Positions 1-12,300 of a stretch of DNA of 64,000 bases are shown here, one piece after another (position 1 is the stretch's first letter; each line of letters begins with the position of its first letter). The DNA comes from Tubulanus polymorphus (taxonomy: Eukaryota; Nemertea; Palaeonemertea; Tubulaniformes; Tubulanidae). Made by a program: the position numbers and the translations under genes. The notes below the pieces were generated by a model, which did no database searches, was not told the DNA's origin, and saw only the letters and a list, made by a program, of their open reading frames with translations. The stretch spans positions 10,346,850 to 10,410,849 of the forward strand of contig NC_134029.1 in the NCBI RefSeq assembly GCF_964204645.1, in the 5' to 3' direction.

Positions 1-217
1 TAATCTGCGGAACTTTCATAGATTTCTTTGTAGAAATCTGACTCGTATAAGCAGTTTTTTCCACACTTATTCAATATACGGAAATATATACAATAAAAAC
101 CAAGTTGCGCATCGGCCGCCACTTGATGATGAGCCATCACGAGATTACTCCTAAATCTTGACGCCTTCGTTTTCAAAGAAATATATATGTACATATACGT
201 GAATATTCGCTGATTAC

Positions 218-315
218 TTATGTGCACGTCTTACAACAGAGATTCTTATATTGTGTGTATCGACATAGCTTCAACATCTTTATCAGTCCACAATAAGTCG
301 TTCGGTCCGTACAGC
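218..315 (-). CDS. ADAMTSL terminal exon m: PLAC domain and stop
   Basis: The acceptor is tatttacag|GC, which completes Ser with the incoming A. The 31 residues after it contain CTDRTTYC, LKLC, and the CCKTC ending of a PLAC (protease and lacunin) domain, six cysteines in all, followed by a TAA stop at 220-218. PLAC is the typical C-terminal module of lacunin, papilin and ADAMTSL proteins, so this is the true 3' end of the coding sequence. No AATAAA is visible on this strand before the window edge. Confidence 0.9.
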
Positions 316-3300
316 CTGTAAATAAAAAGACTTCACTTATTTTCTCTGATGAATTTCATCGGAAGATGCAAGCAGCTTTTTCGTAGCGTAATAGCCGGAC
401 ATCCTTAGTATCCAGGCACCCTTTCATGGTTCAATTTTGATGCTTGTTTAAAAGATTATTCGTTATTTCAATACCTATAATCATTTCTACCTTGTCTACG
501 AACACTAGACGTATACTAAGTCAAAGTCTAATTTTCCTTATTATGTGATTTTAATTGATTCAAACGTATTGAATCGGTTGATGAATACATCATTAACATC
601 TCGTATGCATTTCGGACTGTAAACATTACCTAATCTTGTAACGTATTTAAATAAAAATGAATTACTTATAAAAAATAAAGTCCGAAACCCGCAATAGAGT
701 GCTTACGGTCGGCTCTTTCTTTTTAAAATATGGCGTGATGGCGCGTTGTACAGTGACTTTTTTATGCAGTTCGCTTCGATAATCAATAGTGTGTATTAGT
801 AATGCACTTATTGAACATTATTTTTCATTTTCCTATAATGAACTATGAAAGTCAAAACTATCGAGTAGATGAGACCATCGGTAAGTTGTGCCCTAATAAA
901 CCAATGAATCAAGTGGAAAAAGAATAGCACAGAATTCTTCGGTCTATTCATAGTTTAGGTATGGTAATAAGGATGACATTCCCAGCCATTCACAAAATGA
1001 TTGGGCATGTGTCCCTTGGGATTACAGAATATACCACTTTATACTTCATTCGTTTGAAATTTTGTAGTTTAGATGTTTGAAATAAAGAAAATAAGCAAAG
1101 TGACCATTTCTTGGTTCTGCCTTAACCTTCTATGGATCGAGTCTCTGAAAAACTCCCGCCCTCGTTTCATATGAGTATTATACAGTGAATAATTTTTGGA
1201 TTCAAAAAGAAAAAACCTCCCGCCCTCATCCCCTTGGAAAGATATGAAAATACGAGTTTATTTACTCTTTTTTATCATAAAAAAAAGAAAAGAGTCGCCC
1301 ACCTTCATTATTTCTAAAAATTAAGCGGTTTGGGTGAGGAACAAGCTACAACAAGGGCCTAAATAACACCAGATGGCGACATCATACAAAAACATCTTTT
1401 TATTTGAATGGATATCTCTATGCATAGATAGTCAAAATTAGTTAACTATGTTATTCCTGTTTGTTCATTTAAACAAACAGATTATGTTATCGAATTTGTA
1501 AATTTTCTACAGTGTAATAACATCCGTAAATTTTGTGTTGTCCCTCTAATACCTGTAATGGGTTTGAGTGTTAAATGAAATAAATGAATAGATAAAATAA
1601 ATATCATTATTTAACCATCACAGAAGGCCATATGCCTTTTCAGTAAATAGGTTTTTCGTCATTTTTTCATACTAAATTAGATTCGCAGAGCGGCCACATT
1701 CAATCCGATTAAAAGAATACACACCGTTGCACTATTAATGGGGTTCGCATGTTCGCACACTCGAGCAAACGAGCATTAATTCTAACAAAACATCTACGGT
1801 ACCGATGGATAAACCGCGCGCATGTCTAATATTCATCTACTTCCAGTCGAACGTATATATATTTGTTTTTTTCCAACATAGTTTACTTCGTATTGAGGAG
1901 ACCATGAAAACATCGCGAAGCTGGAAAATACCTCAAATATTTTGTATATCCGTATGGTGAGCCATCTGGTGTTTTTAGCAGTTGTTAGAGATAATTGACC
2001 TTTAATCGGATGTTTTGACGACGGAAATTGATATTTCATAAGTACAGACAAATAGAAAAAAAGGATTGGTTTTTACTCGGTCCTAGTTTTTGTAGGGCAA
2101 GGTTGTCAGAGCAGACTAGAAAAAGTCCCCAACGACACGACGTCCAGGGCTATAAATGCTTTGTATCATTTTGAATTTCACTATAATTGTGCATACGATA
2201 AGTACTGTTGGCAACGGATAATGAAGATGAGATGCGGTAATTATACCGACCAGACATATCCGAATAGACTATCAATATAAAGATGTCAAGGTCAGAGTAA
2301 TTTTCTACGAACATCTATCATTTTCATTTGCACTAATAAGTCCTTGATTGGAATAAATATGACAACTTAACCATGCATCTAATTTCATCTTTTCCCTAGG
2401 AATTTCTGATCATGATGATCTTGATACCATGTTGATAACATGTTATCAAGTAACATACATACTGGGTTCACATGCGGTTGTGTAGCATGGTTTCACAACT
2501 GCTGGTCTTTTCATATCTTTGCACGCAGTCCCTGCAGTTTTTTCGCTATTTCGCCAGACGCAATGTAATGACCTACTCTGTATACCTCTTCCTCCACACG
2601 TTCTTGAACACTGTACACGAATGAATAAAAACTTTTAATGAACACATCGCGATATTCGATGCTTTACTGTGTGCTAGCCAAATGTCATTAATTTGCGCTG
2701 ATTTAAATCATCATTGATATTTGAAAGAGAAGTGTCCAGAGGTGAAGGAACACAACGTTTACTTGGTAAACACAATTTCAATAATCAATGGGTGGGGTTT
2801 TTTCGTAAAAAGAAGCAATTGACCTTGAACTTTATGACAATCATAGTTGACATGCCATTTGATTTCAAGATATACTGGTACCAGCATTAAGTACTAATAG
2901 AGAAATGTCCCTTAATATCGTTCTCTGGTGGACAAAGACCAATAATTTAGAAGGTCACCATGATGGAAAGTGTCATCAGCAACAACCTCACAATAATTTA
3001 AATGATTACTTAAATAATAAGAGTTGTTCATGAAAAATATGTATATTCAGTAATCGGTTTTTCAATTATTTCATTCATAACGGATAATCCCTATTCGTCG
3101 TGAGGAGTAACCCATGATAGTATATGATAAGTTAATACGCGTTGATACTTTTCCATACATGAAAGTGAACTTGCCAGGCAACAAGGATGGTGGCTTAATG
3201 TACGTGACGCCTGTGTGATAGGTATTCCCTCCCAACACATACATATCTAAAATTTCAATGCAACAATAAAACTAATAAAGTAGTCGGAGAAACCTATTTA

Positions 3301-6300
3301 CACCAAATCTTAATACCATTGATAGAAGTTACTTCCGGAAATTTCACTATACATGGGGAAATTTTAGCTAATTGAATATTCAAAACGAGGATGAAAACAA
3401 AAATTTGGGTAATCCCAATTCCATATTAGGAGACGTGTGATTTATCTAAAAATCAAGATTTTAAGTCAAAACCTGATGATATTTTACTCAAAAAAGCATT
3501 TTTACCATCTACGAATGATAACTAATGAGACTAGGATGGGCACCAATTGCGTAAAAATTGACTGATAAAAAAATCTGACGTTTTAGGCCACAAAATAGTC
3601 ATAGAACGGCCATCTTGAGTCCAATCAACCGACTATTTGTTATGGGCCTTATGTGGAGACATGAAAAATCTGGATAATTATTCGAATTCAAAATATTCTC
3701 TAAAACATTGAAAATGAGCAAAAAGTGTTAATTTTGGAAAATAACAATGACCTCCCTCCAGCTCGCCATCCTGATTCTGATCGGACCCGTTCTTTTAAGG
3801 CTGATATATACAAACCAAATTTCAAGACAAAACACCAAAAGTATGATATTTGAAAATTTCCCAATACCACTGATAAAAACATTGTATAAAAATTCAACGT
3901 AATAACCCGTCGAAGCGTCACCATGAATGGGCTAAAAAAATTTAGAAAAGTATGGATTCTTCGTATTGTAAATACATGTAATGGGATATTAATATACTTG
4001 TTAAGCGTGTACGTACTTGCGACCAGGTTGATAGCAACCAAACGGGCGTACAACCGATGTTTACACACATCCGCTCATTACTTGGTCTCGTAGCCTCGGC
4101 GCACATGTCAGGTTTGACGTGGGTGCCATTTTTATAGCGACACATTAACGGACGATGCTGCATCGCCATGTGATACCTTACACATGTATTCGGACACTAG
4201 AATAAACCATAGTGTATAATTATAACATAGTAATTCTCATCTTAAATTTCATGTTATCCTATAGATACACCTGTACACCATGCAACATTTACGTATAATC
4301 TGCCAGTTCAAATCTACCTCGCCTTGTGGTTTAATTTAACTGGAGTGCTGCTGCTAAAACCCCTCGGTTGCTGAATGAGGAGAGGGGATGTACTGTGTAA
4401 ATCATGGATACCCGAGGAGTGTCTAGCATCCATAAATAGTTAAACTAGTGAGTCAGCTATTCAACAATGTTGACTAATGACGTACGACAAGATACAGTTT
4501 ACAGTTTATTTGACAAACTCAAGGTCAACAATTTAGACAATATGGGTGAGAGATGGAACAATATAGAGAATAACATAGCGGCGAATGCCGTGTTTACACA
4601 AATATCTTAGCAATTTTACTTATAAAGATACAAGAACAATTTCAAAACAGTATTGCAGGATATGCATATATACCTTTTAGGCCATTCAGTATAAAGGCCT
4701 ACGTGATGAAAGGTATTTTGAGGATCCAATATCGCTGCCAGTCAGGCAACTCGAATACGAATTACAAAAATCGAAGGGGTTTTAAGCCATAACCATATAC
4801 TTTCAAAAAGAAGGCTCTACTTCAAAAACTGCACCCCGTACAAGGAACGGCGTATTTGCCGGATACATATGGCCACCAATCAGCAATCCTGAATGCGGTT
4901 AACATAAAAAATAGGGTAGGTTGAGGGTTCTTGAGCAATGACATACACCATATGTTAAACTTGGGGCCCAGGGACACCATGCCCACTTGGGAAGTGGTTT
5001 CAAATGCTCAACAATCTAACGATTTCAATATTCAACGCCCCCTGATGACCATATTCAAAATCCAATTACCTTGAAACTCACCACAATCATAGAACATGTC
5101 AGCAGCTAGGATTTTGTAATTGATTGTGATAACAAAATATGCCTCGTTACCAATTTAATATGGAAATACTAAGTTATTCTACTATTCAACGCTCCCTGGT
5201 GACCATATTCAAAACCCAAATACCTTGTAACCCACCACAATCATAGAACATGTCATGAACTATAACTTTGCAATTGATCATGGTAACAAAATATGCCTAG
5301 GTACCAATATAATAAAGAAATACTAGGTTATTCTACTATTCATCGCCCCCTGGTGACCAGATAGAATAGCTGATTTCCTTAAAACTCACCACAATCATAG
5401 ACGATGTCATGAGCTACAACTTTGCAATCGATTGTTGTAACAAAATATGTGTTGGTACAAATGTAATATAAAAATACTCAGATATTGTATTACTCAACGC
5501 CCCCTGATGGCCATATACAAAATACAATGAACTTGAAACTCACCACAATCATAGAAAATGTAATAAGCTACAACTTCCTAATTCATTGTGGTAACAAAAC
5601 ATGCTTAGGTATCAATATAATGTCGAAAAACGTTTTCCCACCTACGAATGAGTAATGATGACACCAAGATGGCCGCCAATTGCGCCATAATTGGCTGATC
5701 GAAAATACCTGTCTCAGGTATAAAATATCCCTTTCCAAAGAATACCCATCAGCAATTGCAATGAGAGATGGCAAACCAATAGGAAGCTACAGGACTCAGA
5801 ATTCGTGCCAGTATTGACATTTTTGGGCACTTAGCAAGATCATAGGACGACCATCTTGAGTCCGATCAACCCAATTTTTGTTATGCTGATGGGCCCTGGG
5901 GGTTCAAATATATACAAAAGATCAAGGTAATTGGACAAGGCGTCTTCAAAATTTCCCTCAAAAAGTTCAAAAAACGTGTAAAAAGTGCTGATTTTGGCGA
6001 ACAACAATGGCTGCCAGTCGGCCATCATGATTCTGACAGGGCCAGTTTTTGGGCTGAAGATGTGTCTAGGGTAGATACATGCATAAACCAAATATCAAGA
6101 CATTACTTTGAAGCGTCTTCAAAACTTCCCAAAATAACTGGATTCCGTCTACGGATGGACGACGGACGAAAAGTGAACGCAATAGCCCGCCGGGACTAAA
6201 GTCCCAACTGGGCTAAAAACACTCTACTTTGAAAAATGGAATCTTGCATGATGGGAACGAATATTCAGAACTAACCGGCAGGCGGACAGATACGGGCAAC

Positions 6301-9300
6301 GACATTTCTTACGTTCTACGATCGAGGGGTAAAAACGTGAAGATTGGTATAAGAGTCATTCATAAAAGAAGAATGGTGATTTTTGTATCCAGGATTAAGG
6401 AATACTATGGAATTAGAATTACCTGTATTTGCCACGGACCAGCTTCCCAGTGAGGGCATTCTCCATAGCCACATGGCCTTGTTGAGGGTGGCTTTTTTAT
6501 ACCAGCCTGTTCGCACATTCTTTCTTCAACCTGACGAAAATATTCTTCCATAATAACCTCACACGTCACCTTCCGAAGTTGTACCCCTGTCCCATTACAG
6601 GAACGTGAGCACTGTTGCCATTCTGACGTTACATAGTCGTATGGCGTCAACGAGTAATTGTAACTCGAATCCCAAGCATCCGATAATAAAAATTTTCCCT
6701 TGCGGGCAGATTGGGCTGCAGTTGAACTTAGCCTGTCAAGCATATTAGCTCTTTGTTTGATATAAGCCTTTCTGTAGCTGAAGAGTTTCTTTCCTCTGTA
6801 CCGACTGTGAAATGTAAGTGTCGTGTTAGCTGTCGTTTTGCCAGCTACGCATGTATATTTGCCAGTATCACGAGGTCGGGATCGTAAGATTTTCAATACT
6901 CCTTTTCGTGTCTGTCTTACGCGGCCTTTTAGCGCCAATCTCTTTCCATTCTTCAACCAGTACACCTTTTTTCGCCGGTAATACTTCACTGGGCAGCGGA
7001 TTACTAGCGAGGTGCCCGGAATTACAGTCATCTTACCTCCAACCACTAATTTCAAAGATGCTTTATTTTTCGTTTGCACATAATCCGAGCCGTCCGAAAA
7101 TATCTTTGGCGGAACATCTGGTTTGGTAACTTTACCAGAGCAGATAGTATTCTTACAAGCCTTCCATGCATCCGGTCTTTCGTTTGGACATTTCAGTTCA
7201 TCTGGTCCTCTGTGGGTAACAGTTGTACCGTTTGCAAGGGTCTGTTCGCATTTTACGTCTCGCATTTTCATACCTTTCCCGCAAGCTGGCGCGCACTAAA
7301 ATGTAATGTAGCCTATTTTTAGGTTGATGAAACAAACTTGCAAGGACTCAAGGTACATGCCCACTAGGTGAAATGCTTGACAATCAATATTCAACACCCC
7401 CTGGTGAATTTATACAGTAGGCTCGAATGTCTTACCATAATCTAGAACATAGAATCCATGAGCAAATTGCATTCTGCGATTGATTGTGGTTCGAAAATAT
7501 GCATAGCTTTCCGCTTGACGTCGCCCCTGGCGGACATATACAGATACCAATGACCTTGAAACTCACCAAAATGATACACCTAATCGTGAGCTACACATTA
7601 ACGCATATGGATAGACTGATAAGACTAAGATTGCCACCAATTGAGTAAATATTGGCTGGTCGAAAACCCTGTGTTTAGACCCACCCAAAGTTTACCCATC
7701 ACGAATTTCAACAGAAAATGGCTAACCCTTTGTAAGGTCTCTGAATTCAATATATCGATATAAATAAGTATACTTTATCAATGAAACAATGTCGTGATAT
7801 TTATGTCGACTTTTTGCGATATTGTCTCAATAAATTGACATACATTTTTAGGTTAACTCGCGGTAATTATGTCGAAGGTACGGTAATGTCGAGATACAGT
7901 ATATCGACATAAGTTTAAGTCGTATCACGTATCACGTATCCGTATCACGATTTACCGTGATAAGTTTTCGCGATACCACGACATTAACGCGATGTATCGA
8001 CTTAACGCGATGTATCAACTTAATTATGTCGATAAATCGCTATATATATATCTCGTTTTTTCGACATAATTTCGTCGTGATAAAGGCTCGCGACGGTTTT
8101 GTACGAGTCCCAAAAAGTCGACTTTTTAAAGACGAAATGTCGACTTTTTAAACTGAAAATAAAATGTTGTTGGCCGCATTGCTCTTCCGTACTATAGTCA
8201 GCGAATGCGAATGCACTGTTTACATACATTTATTGAGCAATAAGACAACTAGACAACTTAATGTTCCTCATTTCTACTCGAGGTAAACTGTTATAAGGCC
8301 TACAGCAAAACCATGGCATTACCTTTGACCAACGACCGGCGATCCATACTGCAGTACAATCTTTAGTATTACATCGACGGAACGTTTCGGGATACGGTTT
8401 ACTACATTTATGAGGTGGGTGTTTTACAGTGGTGTAAGGTTCTCTGCTGACTTCTTCGATACATTCAGCCAGTCGTTTCTGTGTACCACTACCGCACGTA
8501 ACCCCGCATTCACCCCAAGGTTCCATATGCCAACTACAATCAAACACGAATATATCAGAAATATTCATATATACGTCATGTCATATCTTAAACAGTTCAG
8601 CGATAATTCAAGTTTACTCAAAAATGCTTTCATTAGATATATGACATATTTTCATGGGTTAATATGTATTGATCGAACTGCAGTAAGTCTCTCGCCATTG
8701 TAATCTCGATCTCGATTGTACATCGACTCTCAACAGTCATTCATCGTCCACGCCTTTGTGAAGGCACGGAACCCAAAATTAAAACAAGGGGTGTATATAC
8801 AATGGTGAACTCCAGATATTTAAATGAAAGAAAGAAAAAATTTCATATTTATTCGTATCTAACAATAGTATAAATCACTATAGGATTTACAGTTTGAAGC
8901 TATTCAAAACAGTAATTTGATGGCACTCATCGATATATAATAAACAACGTTCACATGAACGATAAACGGTCGACTGATTCAGCAGTTTACAAGAAAAGAA
9001 AACTGATAGAAAATATGGAAATTAATGCTACATCAGATGTTGTAAACGAGCATAATCATACCCACTTAACAAATAAATAGACCATCGAAAAAGGGAATTG
9101 TTCATCCTTAAATTACTGTATCATCATATATCACACTGTATTATGATTTAAGGATCGTGCTGGTTTGATGTCGTGTGATATTATGCTGCTCTTTCGTGTT
9201 TCATATTCGTTTTGAAATCAGATCACAAACTTTTTGAATTGAAATTTGCTGATATTTCAGAATCGAAGCAGTCCAATCGTTGGTCGTTGGTGATCGATAT

Positions 9301-12300
9301 CAAAGTAAATGAAAAACAACTGATCGTAAAAAGCCCCCGTTATCGTTCACAATAGGAATTCATTCCGCGTAGAGTATTGTATTGCACCTATTTACACTTA
9401 TAATGACACAGTCGTACACAATATAGCCGTGATAGATAATTGGTAGTTATTTTCAAAATTACGGCATTCTGTTATGCTATGTTTTCTAATCAAGTACGTC
9501 AAAGCGTGAATAAAATTCTAGGCTGAATCTCATCAATGATTTTGAAAATTAATTTCACCACAGTACACGGGATTGAACTTTACCGCATTTATCTACCTAA
9601 GAACAGCTCACTGCCATTCTTAATCTGTTTGAATCGAATATCTTTAAATAAAACATTGGTAGTCTAATTGGGGTAGATCTAATATTAATGGTATTACACG
9701 GGCGTATTACATCGTATCACACATTACGTCTGCCTTGTTTATGTTTTATATGGGCACCCTTGATATATATACATGCGATAGTTATTATAACGGCGTTACC
9801 TAAAAAGCGGCGGAATTTTCATTTATAGCCCCGATGTTATCATGAACGTACTATTATGCTTATTTATTCAGCGTGTTACTTTTTCAATTGCGCAGTAGGT
9901 GGTTCAACACAGTGTGTGAGAAGAAAATTATTTATATTTACAACAAACATGAAAGCAAAATTATCATTACTTTTTCATGATATCCTGCAGAGTGTACTTG
10001 CCTTGGAGGGCAGGGAATCTCGTTACAAGGTCGACTTACAACCGGCGGCTTTCGCTTAAGGTCGCAGTGGTGGTCTCGGACACGTTTTCTATCGACATCA
10101 CGAACACATTCCACTACTGCTGTGCGTAAACCTTTCGAATTATAAGCATAGATTAGCATTGCATTTAATCTTTTTTTAAATACCAAAAAATTGTATTCAA
10201 TCTTTTTATTACTTTAAATCGATTCTACGAAGGCAAAGTGGATTCGGAGAAATGACTAAAATTGTCTATACATTTTGTTCGTGGAATGAAGGAAGCATTT
10301 TTATCTTAAGTGGAAGAAATTCAAGTTTTACCTCCAAGGCAGGAAGCGCTGCACGGTTTGAACCTCGCGTATCTCCACAGGTATTGTATATCTCCCGGAA
10401 TCATATTGGCAGCTTCCTGTTCATAGGTTTCGACGGAGCACTTGGCCAGGTTACACGACTGAAGATCCGGGGGTCGTGGTTTTACTAGGAAGATAATGAT
10501 TATTTAACGAAACATTAAGAACACACAATCACTTGTTTCGTCTAAATCTAATGTTGATTTATTTTACCGCATCTCAAAATGTGTAATAAATAATATCAAA
10601 TAAACAAAATAAATCAGCACATCTGAAGAAAAAATTCCTTTGCAATTATGCAATTCCAATCGGGAATCGACTTAATCCGAATAACTGGACATAATTGATA
10701 TGATTTTTGTCAACTATCAACATCATTCCCATGAAACACATATTCATTCGTTTCCCAAAACGGACACAGCAAATCACTTATCATCAATTGCTACAGTAAC
10801 ACTATCAAACTAGATACAGCAGGCTCTGCTTGTCTCGGATCTCGAATCAATCAATTTTCTCTGGGAGTAGCGAATTCCTGGGGCAGACGTAGTGGCGATG
10901 GATCATCAACACGTGAATAGGAGTTGGCAAATTCTAAAAATGTCCGGACATGAGATAATCTGAGGCAGTCAAAGCAAGCGAATTCTTATGTAGAATAATT
11001 CTGAAATAATACAGAACATTGATTTTTGCCGTTTCTGGAGGAAAAAGTTGCCATTCATGTGGCTTTTCATATTTGATGGTTCACGTGGTACATCTACCAA
11101 ACGTAACATTACCACTTGTATCATCCTATCCCTAAGGGGACGTCTGAGATTTTTATCATAAACATTTTACATACGCCTAGAATAATATCATTATTTCTTA
11201 TCAAAATAGCAAACAATACTTTGTACTGGGGTGTAATTATAAGTATACACGTACGCGTCTGTTATTTCATGAAATACGTCTAGGCATACTCTCACGTGGA
11301 GAACCAAGGGCGCATTTTCGTGGAGCATCATTTTTTCCTCTCACCCATAAATCCTAATGATACTCCTTGACCTATGCTATCGCTAAATTTCTCGGAAGTT
11401 TGATCAAGTATAGTTTTTCTTTATTCGAGGAATGTCTAGAAAATAGTTTGCAACGCCCAGATGCTAAACACTCAATAGGCCAAAAACCCGGTCAAGGGTA
11501 TATTCTGTTGAAATGTTCAAATGATTTCAGTCGTATTTTTATCGATTATCCCAAGGATCAACATCAAAATACAAATGGGATAAAGTGTATTTCAAGTTCT
11601 AGCTTAATGCATCCGAAGAGAACCGCGGAAATCAGAAAATGAATTCAATACACTCTTTTCTTGTGTCTTTTGGGTGGTCCATATATTTTCCATGAAATTG
11701 AAAAAAAAATATTTTCATCAAAAGCACGAAGGTATCCAAGCGTTCTTGCAGGTTATACGATGTAAAGTAAATATATCCCAACAACAAATTCTATGATTCC
11801 AATGGATCTTAAAGATATCTAAAGATACTCGACTAAAAGAAAGATAATGTGATATTATCCATTTCCACGATTAATGAATAATCATTCAACAATAGCATCA
11901 AAGTAATATTGAAAGAATCATTTGCTTAAACACATCCACCATGGAGTCTCACGAAACAATCTTATTCCAACTTTATTTTCTTTTTGGATGAGCTCGCGGA
12001 AAGTTGTTTTCCGGAGAAACCCCAGCTCGTAATGAAAATATTGATTTCCACGATACTTTTCACAAAGATACAGATATTATCTCGATGTGAAGCTTGATAC
12101 CGAATTGCATTCTGCGTGTTGTGTGCTCAGTTCGAATGAGTCGACACACCAGACAGCAAACATAGCAGCTAATTACCATCTGGACGTTGGCATCTGATGA
12201 ATGTACATTCGCTACGTCGGTTCAATCTGTGAGTACTTAGACTGGATTTTGGAGTAATTCAGTCCTATTACACCAAGGTTCAATAAATTGATATACGACA

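Noticed and set aside
3942-4169. Minus-strand ORF after the pearl-like fragment
   Set aside because: No domain, no splice fit with the ADAMTSL frame and composition like the surrounding non-coding sequence.
5033-5645. Satellite DNA or CRISPR interpretation of the 154-bp repeats
   Set aside because: They lie inside a dispersed element with defined ends and a second copy at 29702.
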